Below are positions 5,861-12,333 of a stretch of DNA of 12,656 nt, one piece after another. Both the position numbers and the translations under genes were made by a program. The notes beneath the pieces were generated by a model. The model was not told the origin of the DNA. It saw nothing but the letters and a program-made list of their open reading frames with translations, and did not search any database. How positions within the stretch are numbered: the stretch's first letter is position 1; every line of letters begins with the position of its first letter. Source of the DNA: Bacilli bacterium (GTDB lineage: Bacteria > Bacillota_I > Bacilli_A > RFN20 > CAG-826). Location: the NCBI GenBank assembly GCA_017551465.1, contig JAFZLN010000079.1, forward strand, positions 1 through 12,656, read 5' to 3'.

Positions 5861-6211
5861 ATGGAAAGAAAAACAGAAGCGAGAACCGTCATTCAAGGCG
5901 TCGTTGTCTCTGATAAAAACGCTAAGACAATCGTCGTCCTAGTTGAAACCCATAAAAAGCACAGCAAATACGGTAAACGTGTTAAATACGGTAAAAAGTA
6001 CTATGCTCATGACGAAAACAACGATGCTAAAGTCGGTGATACAGTCACAATCATGGCAACCCGTAAATTAAGTGCTACAAAGCGTTGGAGATTAGTCTCC
6101 ATCGATAAGAAAGCGGAATTATCTGTCAAAGAAGCTGAAGCTGAATTAAAAGAAGAAGCGATTGAAGCAGAAGCCGCTGTCGAAGCTACTGAAGAAAAGG
6201 AGGCCGAATAG
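5861..6211 (+). CDS. rpsQ: 30S ribosomal protein S17 with Glu/Ala C-terminal extension
   Basis: S17 is an OB-fold protein that binds 16S rRNA early in 30S assembly. The product has 116 residues against the usual 84-90. Core residues 1 to about 83: RTVIQGVVVSDKNAKTIVV, the HKKHSKYGKRVKYGKKYYAHD block (31-51), VGDTVTIMATRKLSATKRWR and LVSID. Residues about 84-116 form an added tail made mostly of Glu, Ala and Lys, strongly acidic and probably helical or disordered. AGGAGG at 5846-5851 sets the start. The rplN ribosome binding site (6197-6203) lies inside the codons of the tail. Confidence 0.96.
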   Translation: MERKTEARTVIQGVVVSDKNAKTIVVLVETHKKHSKYGKRVKYGKKYYAHDENNDAKVGDTVTIMATRKLSATKRWRLVSIDKKAELSVKEAEAELKEEAIEAEAAVEATEEKEAE

Positions 6212-6214
6212 TTT

Positions 6215-6592
6215 ATGATCCAGAAGGAAACAAACCTCGTTGTCGCTGACAACAGTGGTGCAAGAAGCGTTCGTGCTTTCACCCTCTATGGTGGCTCCAC
6301 CCGTAAATCCAGTAGTGTTGGTGACGTCATCTTATGTGCCGTCAAAGACGCTATCCCAAACGGTAAAGTTAAAAAAGGCGATGTCGTCAGATGCGTCATC
6401 GTTAGAACCAAAAAGGCTATCGGTCGTCGCGATGGCTCAACAATTGCCTTTGATGACAATGCTGTTGTAGTTATTAATGATGATAACGCGCCTGTAGGTA
6501 CACGTGTGTTCGGCCCTGTCGCTAGAGAACTCCGTGAAAAGGGTGTTGAAGGATTCATGAAAATTGTCTCCCTCGCCCCAGAAGTGTTATAA
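6215..6592 (+). CDS. rplN: 50S ribosomal protein L14
   Basis: First gene of the spc cluster. L14 lies at the subunit interface and forms intersubunit bridges; it is also the docking site of the silencing factor RsfS. The 125 residues are close to the usual 122. It begins MIQKETNLVVADNSGARSVR, followed by VGDVILCAVKDAIPNGKVKK, VRTKKAIGRRDGS, FDDNAVVVI, GTRVFGPVARELRE and the typical KIVSLAPEVL ending. AAGGAGG at 6197-6203, within rpsQ, sets the start. Only three bases separate rpsQ and rplN, so the S10 and spc clusters are fused with no room for a promoter. Confidence 0.98.
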   Translation: MIQKETNLVVADNSGARSVRAFTLYGGSTRKSSSVGDVILCAVKDAIPNGKVKKGDVVRCVIVRTKKAIGRRDGSTIAFDDNAVVVINDDNAPVGTRVFGPVARELREKGVEGFMKIVSLAPEVL

Positions 6593-6597
6593 GGAGG
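6591..6597 (+). promoter_or_regulatory. Ribosome binding site that fixes the start of rplX
   Basis: AAGGAGG, sharing two bases with the rplN TAA stop, is eight bases before the ATG at 6606. An upstream in-frame ATG at 6564 would lie inside rplN and has no such site, so it is not the start. Confidence 0.9.
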
Positions 6598-6605
6598 AAG
6601 AACAG

Positions 6606-6911
6606 ATGAATCTTGTTAAAGGTGATAAAGTTATCGTGATCGCTGGTCGCGATAAAGGAAAAACTGGCACAATTCAAAAAGTGATTCCTGAACAAAACCG
6701 TGTTGTCGTCGAAGGCGTCAACATTCGTAAAAAATGCAACAAACCAACACAAAAGAACCCAGATGGTGGCATCGTTGAAATCTATGCCCCAATCGACGCT
6801 TCCAACGTTATGTTGCAAGACCCAAAGACCAAAAAGCCAACAAAAATTGGCCACAAAGAAGTCAAGGGTAAAAAAGTCCGCTTTGCTAAGGCCAGCGGTA
6901 CAGTGTTATAA
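6606..6911 (+). CDS. rplX: 50S ribosomal protein L24
   Basis: L24 is an assembly initiator of the 50S subunit with an N-terminal KOW domain. The product from 6606 has 101 residues, the normal length. It begins MNLVKGDKVIVIAGRDKGKT (KOW motif), continues with VVVEGVNIRKKCNKPTQ and ends near KVRFAKASGTVL. The frame stays open upstream to 6564, but that would overlap rplN and add 14 residues without homology to the family; the start at 6606 has a strong ribosome binding site and the usual L24 N-terminus. Stop TAA (6909-6911) overlaps the AAGGAGG of rplE. Confidence 0.97.
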   Translation: MNLVKGDKVIVIAGRDKGKTGTIQKVIPEQNRVVVEGVNIRKKCNKPTQKNPDGGIVEIYAPIDASNVMLQDPKTKKPTKIGHKEVKGKKVRFAKASGTVL

Positions 6912-6925
6912 GGAGGAAAGCTGAA

Positions 6926-7612
6926 ATGGCTGAAGAATTAAAAGAAAAGAAAGCTCCTGCTAAGAAAGCTGCTCCTAAAGCTGCACCAAAAGCTGAAGCC
7001 GCTAGTGAAGAAGCTCCAAAAGCTGCTCCAAAAGCTAAGAAAGCAAGCAAGGGCAATAAGAAAGCTGCGATCATCTCCCGTGTTCAAGTTAAATATGAAA
7101 ACGAAGTGCGCAAAGCTTTATTAGAAAAATATCAATATTCTTCCACAATGCAAATTCCTGCGTTAAGCAAAATCGTCATCAACATCGGTGTCGGTGATGC
7201 TACACAAGATAGCAAGAAGTTAGAAGAAGCGGTCAGTGAATTAACATTAATCTCTGGCCAAAAACCAATCATCACAAAGGCGAAAAAGTCTATCGCTACC
7301 TTCAAATTAAGAGAAGGTCAAGAAATCGGTTGTAAGGTCACATTACGTGGTCTTAGAATGTACGACTTCTTCGATAAGTTAGTCAGTATCGCCTTACCAC
7401 GTGTCCGTGACTTCCGTGGCGTCAGCAAAAACGCTTTCGATGGTCGTGGTAACTACACACTTGGTATTAAAGAACAATTAATCTTCCCTGAAATCGATTA
7501 CGATAAAGTGGCGAAGGTTCGTGGTATGGATATCGTTATCGTTACCACTGCTAAAAATGATGCGGAAGCGTATACCTTATTAGACTTATTAGGTATGCCA
7601 TTCCACAGATAG
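6926..7612 (+). CDS. rplE: 50S ribosomal protein L5 with Lys/Ala/Pro N-terminal extension
   Basis: L5 binds 5S rRNA in the central protuberance and contacts S13 across the subunit bridge. The product has 228 residues against the usual 179. The core starts near residue 51: KYENEVRKALLEKYQYSSTM, IPALSKIVINIGVGDATQDS, SGQKPIITKAKKSIATFKLR, EGQEIGCKVTLRG, LPRVRDFRG and a final TLLDLLGMPF. Residues 1-50 are an additional basic segment with AAPKA and EEAPKA units, close in make-up to the L22 extension and sharing a 17-base identical stretch with it. AAGGAGG at 6910-6916 sets the start at 6926; no ATG exists at the core boundary to offer a short form. Confidence 0.97.
   Translation: MAEELKEKKAPAKKAAPKAAPKAEAASEEAPKAAPKAKKASKGNKKAAIISRVQVKYENEVRKALLEKYQYSSTMQIPALSKIVINIGVGDATQDSKKLEEAVSELTLISGQKPIITKAKKSIATFKLREGQEIGCKVTLRGLRMYDFFDKLVSIALPRVRDFRGVSKNAFDGRGNYTLGIKEQLIFPEIDYDKVAKVRGMDIVIVTTAKNDAEAYTLLDLLGMPFHR
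6959..6975 (+). repeat. 17-base direct repeat, copy in rplE extension
   Basis: GCTAAGAAAGCTGCTCC, identical to 4109-4125 in the rplV extension and in the same reading frame. Around it, short AAAGCTGCTCC-like units repeat several times through about 7060, which makes the tract prone to length change by slippage or recombination. Confidence 0.7.
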
Positions 7613-7630
7613 AAAGGAGTTCACAGTAAC

Positions 7631-7816
7631 ATGGCAAAGACAAGTCAAAAAGTTAGACAATCTCGCCCACAAAAATATAAAGTTCGTGAATACACACGTT
7701 GCGAACGCTGTGGACGTCCACATTCTGTTTATAGCAAATTCCATTTATGCCGTATCTGCTTAAGAGAATTAGCCTATAAAGGTGAAATTCCAGGCATGAA
7801 GAAATCATCTTGGTAA
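7631..7816 (+). CDS. rpsN: 30S ribosomal protein S14, short zinc-binding type (type Z)
   Basis: S14 lies in the 30S head near S3, S10 and S19. The 61 residues and two CxxC pairs (Cys24/Cys27 and Cys40/Cys43) mark the zinc-containing type Z, as opposed to the about 89-residue zinc-free form. The conserved stretch KVREYTRCERCGRPHSVY and the ending GEIPGMKKSSW are plain. AAAGGAG at 7613-7619 precedes the ATG by eleven bases. Sits in its standard spc position between rplE and rpsH. If the organism has a zinc-independent paralogue for metal starvation, it is not here. Confidence 0.98.
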   Translation: MAKTSQKVRQSRPQKYKVREYTRCERCGRPHSVYSKFHLCRICLRELAYKGEIPGMKKSSW

Positions 7817-7841
7817 AGAAAAGGAGGATATCGATTAATTT

Positions 7842-8231
7842 ATGATGACTGATCCAATCGCGGATATGCTTACCCGCATTAGAAACGCTAACGCGTTAAA
7901 ATATGAATCTGTGAAGATGCCTTCCAGCAAGATGAAAGTCGAAATTGCTAAGATTCTCAAAGAAGAAGGCTTTATCGCTGATTACAAAGTCACTGGTAAA
8001 GTGAAAAAAGAATTAGCTATTACCTTAAAGTACTTCAATGGTGAAAGAGTTATCTCCGGTTTAAAGAAAATCTCTAAACCAGGTCTCAGAGTCAACGTTG
8101 GCTTTGAAAAATTACCAAAAGTTCTTAAAGGTTTAGGTATTGCAATTATTTCCACCTCTCAAGGTGTGATGACCGATTCAAAGGCCAGAACACTTGGTAT
8201 CGGTGGTGAAGTAATTTGCTACGTCTGGTAA
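7842..8231 (+). CDS. rpsH: 30S ribosomal protein S8
   Basis: S8 binds the central domain of 16S rRNA; in E. coli it represses the spc operon by binding mRNA near rplE. The 129 residues show DPIADMLTRIRNANALKYES at the start, YKVTGKVKKELAITLKY, ISKPGLRVN, and the S8 signature ISTSQGVMTDSKART with GGEVICYVW at the end. Two adjacent ATG codons (7842 and 7845) are possible starts; 7842 is preferred because the ribosome binding site AAAAGGAGG (7819-7827) is already 14 bases away, a long spacing compared with 8-11 in neighbours. The usual S8 N-terminus (MTDPI) would match 7845. Confidence 0.97.
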   Translation: MMTDPIADMLTRIRNANALKYESVKMPSSKMKVEIAKILKEEGFIADYKVTGKVKKELAITLKYFNGERVISGLKKISKPGLRVNVGFEKLPKVLKGLGIAIISTSQGVMTDSKARTLGIGGEVICYVW

Positions 8232-8247
8232 TAGGAGGAAATGAGTA

Positions 8248-8793
8248 ATGTCACGTATTGGTAACAAACACATTGATCTCCCAGCCGGAGTCACAGTGAG
8301 TGAAGAAAACGGTTACGCCGTTGTTAAAGGCCCAAAAGGCACACTCCAAGTGAAATTAAATAAAGGTATTCAAATGAACGTTGAAGGTACAGTCGTTTCC
8401 TTCAAACGCGAAAATGAAACCAAACAAGTTAAACAAAACCATGGTACAGTTCGTGCTAATGTCCACAATGCTGTCGTCGGTGTTTCCGAAGGCTACAAAA
8501 AGACCTTAGAAATGAGAGGTATCGGTTACAAAGCTCAAATGAAAGGCCAAGCCGTTGAAATTTGGGCCGGTTATAGCCACACAGTGGTTATCAACCCAGA
8601 AGAAGGCGTCAAAATCACCTTACCTAACGCCACTGATATTGAAGTCGAAGGTATTGATAAACAAAAAGTTGGTCAAACCGCGGCCTTAATTCGTGAAGTA
8701 CGTCCACCAGAACCATATCTTGGTAAAGGTATTCGTTACAAAGACGAAGTGGTTATCACTAAAGAAGGTAAGCGCGCTGGCGCTGGTAAGTAA
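8248..8793 (+). CDS. rplF: 50S ribosomal protein L6
   Basis: L6 lies near the sarcin-ricin loop and the stalk base and is needed for late 50S assembly. The 181 residues match the family. Blocks: MSRIGNKHIDLPAGV, VKGPKGTLQV, ENETKQVKQNHGTVRANVHN, VGVSEGYKKTLEMRGIGYKA, and RPPEPYLGKGIRYKDE (151-166), the L6 signature region. The C-terminus VVITKEGKRAGAGK differs a little from the common RRKEGKTGK. AGGAGG at 8233-8238 sets the start; an ATG at 8241 is in another frame. Confidence 0.98.
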   Translation: MSRIGNKHIDLPAGVTVSEENGYAVVKGPKGTLQVKLNKGIQMNVEGTVVSFKRENETKQVKQNHGTVRANVHNAVVGVSEGYKKTLEMRGIGYKAQMKGQAVEIWAGYSHTVVINPEEGVKITLPNATDIEVEGIDKQKVGQTAALIREVRPPEPYLGKGIRYKDEVVITKEGKRAGAGK

Positions 8794-8810
8794 GATAGGA
8801 GGTAAGAGTT

Positions 8811-9167
8811 ATGACAACCAAACCAAGCAAAAATGTTTCTCGTTTAAGAAGACATGCTCGTGTGAGAAAGAAAATTTCCGGCACTGCCGAAACACCAAGA
8901 CTCTGTCTCTATCGTTCTAACAAAAATATTGAAGCTCAAATTATCGATGACGTTAAAGGCGTTACATTAGTTGCTTCCTCATCCATGACTTTAAAGTTAG
9001 AAAATGGTAGCAACGTTGAAGCCGCCGCCGCTGTCGGTAAAGATATCGCTGAAAAAGCTTTAGCCAAAAAGATTAAGAACGTTGTCTTCGATAGAAGTGG
9101 TTACATCTATCATGGCCGCGTTAAGGCTTTAGCGGAAGCCGCTCGTGAAGCTGGCTTAGTGTTCTAA
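8811..9167 (+). CDS. rplR: 50S ribosomal protein L18
   Basis: L18 brings 5S rRNA into the central protuberance together with L5. The 118 residues are of normal length, with the basic N-terminus RLRRHARVRKKISGTAETPR, then LCLYRSNKNIEAQIIDD, VGKDIAEKALAKKIKNVVFD and the typical ending RSGYIYHGRVKALAEAAREA. AGGAGG at 8797-8802 sets the start. The TAA stop is followed at once by the ribosome binding site of rpsE. Confidence 0.98.
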   Translation: MTTKPSKNVSRLRRHARVRKKISGTAETPRLCLYRSNKNIEAQIIDDVKGVTLVASSSMTLKLENGSNVEAAAAVGKDIAEKALAKKIKNVVFDRSGYIYHGRVKALAEAAREAGLVF

Positions 9168-9168
9168 T

Positions 9169-9173
9169 GGAGG
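9169..9173 (+). promoter_or_regulatory. Ribosome binding site that decides the rpsE start
   Basis: GGAGG lies eight bases before the ATG at 9182. The upstream in-frame ATG at 9167 overlaps the rplR stop by one base and contains this site inside its own first codons, so 9182 is the better start. Confidence 0.85.
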
Positions 9174-9181
9174 AAAAGACA

Positions 9182-9820
9182 ATGGAAGAAGAAAAGAAAG
9201 TTGAAGCAGTTGCTGAAGAAGCTACTGCAGAAGCCGCTCCAGAAGCTGCTCCACAAGAACAAAATCAACAACCTCGTGAAAGACGTGAACGTCGTGATAA
9301 CAGACGTGGCGATCGTAAAGGTGGCCCACGTGACAGACGTGAACGTAGAGACGAACCAAAAGAATTTGAAGAACGTGTTGTTTTCATCAACAGAGTTAGC
9401 AAAACCGTTAAAGGTGGCCGTCGTATGAAATTCACCGCCCTCGTGGTTATCGGTGATCACAAAGGCCGTTACGGTTTCGCCGTTGGTAAAGCTGCTGAAG
9501 TTCCAGATGCCATTAAGAAAGCTAGTGAAGCTGCAAAGAAGAACCTCTTCAAACTTCACCTCGTGAAAGGTCAAACAATCTCTCACGAAATCGTTGGCAA
9601 ATATGGTGCTTGTAACGTTTACTTAAAACCAGCCCCAGAAGGTACTGGTATCATCGCTGGTGGTCCAGTGAGAGCTATTCTCGAACTTGCTGGCGTTCAA
9701 AACGTTTGCAGTAAAGTCTATGGTTCCCGTGCTCCAATTAACATCATTAGAGCTACAAACCAAGGCTTGAACAACCTCAAGAGCTACAAAGTCATGAAAG
9801 AACTTCGTGGCAAAGAATAA
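9182..9820 (+). CDS. rpsE: 30S ribosomal protein S5 with acidic and Arg-rich N-terminal extension
   Basis: S5 acts in translational accuracy and, with S3 and S4, at the mRNA entry site. From 9182 the product has 212 residues against the usual 160-170. The core starts near residue 61: EERVVFINRVSKTVKGGRRM (63-82), FTALVVIGDHKGRYGFAVGK, then KPAPEGTGIIAGGPVRAILE and NVCSKVYGSRAPINIIRAT. Residues 1-29 are Glu/Ala-rich and acidic; residues 31-57 are a cluster of Arg with Asp, Glu and Gly (RERRERRDNRRGDRKGG and following). The rpmD (L30) gene that normally follows is absent. Start choice rests on GGAGG at 9169-9173; the alternative at 9167 would add five residues. Confidence 0.97.
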   Translation: MEEEKKVEAVAEEATAEAAPEAAPQEQNQQPRERRERRDNRRGDRKGGPRDRRERRDEPKEFEERVVFINRVSKTVKGGRRMKFTALVVIGDHKGRYGFAVGKAAEVPDAIKKASEAAKKNLFKLHLVKGQTISHEIVGKYGACNVYLKPAPEGTGIIAGGPVRAILELAGVQNVCSKVYGSRAPINIIRATNQGLNNLKSYKVMKELRGKE

Positions 9821-9833
9821 ACAATAATTATTC
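9815..9833 (+). repeat. Hairpin over the rpsE stop codon in the rpsE-rplO junction
   Basis: GAATAA (9815-9820, the last codon and TAA stop of rpsE) pairs exactly with TTATTC (9828-9833) around a 7-nt loop. The stem is A/T rich and has no following U-tract. Same stop-codon arrangement as at the rplW-rplB junction. Could be chance in an A/T-rich spacer. Confidence 0.4.
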
Positions 9834-9861
9834 CTTATAAATAGAAATAGGAGGTGCATTT

Positions 9862-10302
9862 ATGAAACTACATGAACTTCAAGCAACAGAAGGTAGCCGT
9901 TTCGAACACTACCTCAAAGGCCGTGGCCTTGGTAGCGGAAACGGAAAAACTGCTGGTAAAGGTCACAAAGGTCAAAACGCCCGTAGTGGTGGCGGTGTTG
10001 CCTTAGGTTTCGAAGGTGGTCAATTACCACTTTGGAGAGCCTTACCAAAACGTGGCTTTAAGAATGTTAATCATGTCAATTATGCAACCATTAATGTTTC
10101 TGCCTTAGAAAGATTCGAAGACGGAACAGTGGTTACTCCAGCCTTATTAAAAGAAGTCGGTTTACTCAAAAAAGAATATAATGGATTAAAAGTCTTAGGC
10201 AGTGGCAAATTAACCAAGAAGTTAACTGTCCAAGCCAAAGCCTTCTCCAAATCTGCTGAAGCCGCGATTAATGAAGCTGGTGGCAAAATTGAGGTGATCT
10301 AA
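9862..10302 (+). CDS. rplO: 50S ribosomal protein L15
   Basis: L15 is a late-assembly protein of the 50S subunit with a long Gly/Arg-rich N-terminal arm inside the rRNA. The 146 residues are normal. The arm shows GRGLGSGNGKTAGKGHKGQN (about 20-39) and ARSGGGVALGFEGGQLPLWR, followed by LPKRGFKNVN; the globular part ends AKAFSKSAEAAINEAGGKIE. AGGAGG at 9849-9854 sets the start. The 41-base gap from rpsE is where rpmD (about 180 bases) should be, and it cannot code for it. The next gene, secY, starts one base after the stop. Confidence 0.98.
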   Translation: MKLHELQATEGSRFEHYLKGRGLGSGNGKTAGKGHKGQNARSGGGVALGFEGGQLPLWRALPKRGFKNVNHVNYATINVSALERFEDGTVVTPALLKEVGLLKKEYNGLKVLGSGKLTKKLTVQAKAFSKSAEAAINEAGGKIEVI

Positions 10303-10303
10303 T

Positions 10304-11683
10304 ATGAGAAAGCTAATTAACATCCTCAAAAATAAAGAAATCATGGGTCGTATCGTCTTTACGATCATGATCCTCTTCATCTTCCGCTTAGGCGCACAAA
10401 TTACTGTCCCTGGCGTCACCATTGGCGAACAAATGAGCGATGCTCTTGATAACAATGGTGCCTTATCACTTATGAACTTATTAGGTGGTGGTACCTTACA
10501 AAGCTTCTCCATCTTTGCTCTTGGTGTTAGCCCATACATCACTGCGCAAATTATTGTTCAACTATTGTCCACTGACGTCTTACCTGCTCTTACAGAGTTA
10601 AAACGTCAAGGTCAATACGGAAGAAAGAAGATTGAAATGGCCACACGTTACTTAACATTAATGTTAGGTGCTGTTCAAGCGTATGGCATTATCAAGACAT
10701 TGGAAAGCGGTAATGGCGTTAGCCAATACATCACATTCCATGTCGCTGATCAAGCATGGTTGACCTATATCTACATTATCTTGATCTTGCTCGCTGGCAC
10801 AATGCTCGTCATGTGGCTCGGCGACCAAATCTCCACAAAAGGTATTGGTAACGGTATTTCCATGATCATCTTCGCCGGTATTGTTAGCTCCTTACCAAAT
10901 CAAATGGTGACAGCTTTCCAAAACTGGTGTAACCCATATGTCACAACATCTGTCGGTGTCAATGAAACAATCGCTGGTGTCTTCAAGTTCGTCTTGTACG
11001 TCGCCGCATATCTACTTATTATCGCGTTTGTGACATTCATCGAATTATCAAAGAGAAAAATTCCAGTACAACATTCTGGAAAAGGCGGTGGCCAAACTCA
11101 AAGTATGGCCCGTGCCTCATTCTTACCAATTAAAATTAACTCCGCTGGTGTTATTCCTGTCATCTTCGCGAGCTCCATCTTAATGGCTCCACAAGTCATC
11201 ATGGCGTTCGTCGATACTGAAAACGGTGCACAGGCACCATGGCTCAAAATCTTCTCCACCTCCGAATTATTCGATAATGGTGGTTGGTACATGCCTTGGG
11301 GTTTAATTATGTACATTATCCTCATCATCGCGTTCTCATTCTTCTATGCGAACTTGCAAATCAATCCGCAACAGCTCGCAGAGAACTTCCAAAAGAACGG
11401 TTCCTATATTCCAGGTATCCGTCCAGGTAATGAAACAGAACGTTATGTGAGAAAGGTCTTAAACCGTGTCACCGTTATCGGTGCCATCGCGTTGGCCTTC
11501 ATTGCTGCCTTACCACCTGTCTTAACAATGACTGGCGTGTTCGGCACCAATCATTCATTAGCTTTAGGTGGCACTGGCCTCATCATCGTCGTTGGTGTTG
11601 CTCTTGAACTTAACTCTCAAATCGATGGCTTACTCGCTGGTAAGTCCTTCGAAGAGGTTGTGGCTTCTGGAGGTCAAAACTAA
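10304..11683 (+). CDS. secY: Protein translocase channel subunit SecY
   Basis: SecY is the pore of the SecYEG translocon in the cytoplasmic membrane, taking secreted and membrane proteins in partnership with SecA and the ribosome. The 459 residues show ten hydrophobic segments, roughly 15-35, 66-88, 115-133, 152-172, 182-203, 224-246, 278-302, 331-350, 386-410 and 417-436. Family signatures: LGVSPYITAQIIVQLL (73-88), MWLGDQISTKGIGNGIS (170-186), RKIPVQHSGK (251-260, the SecA/ribosome-facing loop) and PGIRPGNETERYV (370-382). The ribosome binding site is GAGGTGAT (10291-10298), weaker than in the ribosomal genes and inside rplO, only one base from the rplO stop; translational coupling is likely. 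Its stop overlaps the adk start (TAATG). Confidence 0.98.
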   Translation: MRKLINILKNKEIMGRIVFTIMILFIFRLGAQITVPGVTIGEQMSDALDNNGALSLMNLLGGGTLQSFSIFALGVSPYITAQIIVQLLSTDVLPALTELKRQGQYGRKKIEMATRYLTLMLGAVQAYGIIKTLESGNGVSQYITFHVADQAWLTYIYIILILLAGTMLVMWLGDQISTKGIGNGISMIIFAGIVSSLPNQMVTAFQNWCNPYVTTSVGVNETIAGVFKFVLYVAAYLLIIAFVTFIELSKRKIPVQHSGKGGGQTQSMARASFLPIKINSAGVIPVIFASSILMAPQVIMAFVDTENGAQAPWLKIFSTSELFDNGGWYMPWGLIMYIILIIAFSFFYANLQINPQQLAENFQKNGSYIPGIRPGNETERYVRKVLNRVTVIGAIALAFIAALPPVLTMTGVFGTNHSLALGGTGLIIVVGVALELNSQIDGLLAGKSFEEVVASGGQN

Positions 11684-12330
11684 TGAAAAGAAACATCATT
11701 CTCATGGGCCCTCCTGGTGCAGGTAAGGGCACGCTCGCTAAACAACTAATCGCATTAGGCTATGTCCATATCTCCACAGGTGATATGTTCAGAGAAGCCA
11801 TTAAAGCTGGCACCGAACTTGGTAAACTGGCCGATAGTTACATCAAGCATGGGAATCTTGTTCCTGACGAAGTGACAATCGGTCTTGTCAAAGAAAGACT
11901 TTCACAAGACGATTGCGCAAACGGGTTTCTCTTAGATGGTTTTCCAAGAACAACTCCGCAAGCGGAAGCGTTAGAGAAAATCACTAAAGAAATAAATCGT
12001 CCAATCGATGTTGTAATCAACTTAGATTGTAACGAAAATGAATTGGTTAGACGCATTGGCGGTCGTCGCGTGTGTAAAAACTGTGGCGCCCCATATCACA
12101 TCGATACCTTTAAACCAAAAGTTGATGGTGTTTGTGATCTATGCGGTGGCCCTCTCTATCAACGTAATGATGATAATGAAGAGGCCTTAAAAGTGAGACT
12201 TACTCACTACACTAACCAAACAAAGCCACTGATTGATTTCTATCAAGCAAGAGGCTTGCTCGCTAACTTTGATTCTTTAAAGGGTAGCGAAGCATTATTC
12301 GATGAAATTGCAAAATTTCTTAAAAGTTAA
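11683..12330 (+). CDS. adk: Adenylate kinase, zinc-binding LID form
   Basis: Catalyses ATP + AMP = 2 ADP in the cytoplasm. The 215 residues carry the P-loop GPPGAGKGT (9-17), STGDMFREAI (31-40) in the AMP-binding part, GFLLDGFPRT (81-90), and a long LID domain with four cysteines (131, 134, 151, 154: VCKNCG and VCDLCG) that bind structural zinc, the common state in Gram-positive bacteria. C-terminal part: YQRNDDNEEALKVRL and LIDFYQARG. The ATG overlaps the secY stop by one base; GGAGG at 11669-11673 serves it. Gene order secY-adk-map is standard in Bacillota. Confidence 0.98.
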   Translation: MKRNIILMGPPGAGKGTLAKQLIALGYVHISTGDMFREAIKAGTELGKLADSYIKHGNLVPDEVTIGLVKERLSQDDCANGFLLDGFPRTTPQAEALEKITKEINRPIDVVINLDCNENELVRRIGGRRVCKNCGAPYHIDTFKPKVDGVCDLCGGPLYQRNDDNEEALKVRLTHYTNQTKPLIDFYQARGLLANFDSLKGSEALFDEIAKFLKS

Positions 12331-12333
12331 CTT

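Noticed and set aside
6564..6605. In-frame upstream start for rplX giving a 115-residue protein
   Set aside because: It lies inside rplN, has no ribosome binding site, and adds residues not seen in L24; the strong site at 6591-6597 serves 6606.
9167..9181. Upstream start for rpsE overlapping the rplR stop
   Set aside because: GGAGG at 9169-9173 is ideally spaced for 9182 and lies within the first codons of the longer form. The longer form cannot be fully excluded.
9821..9861. Possible remnant of rpmD or a promoter with TATAAA at 9836
   Set aside because: No frame resembles L30, and no -35-like sequence lies at proper distance from the TATAAA; the bases are simply A/T rich.
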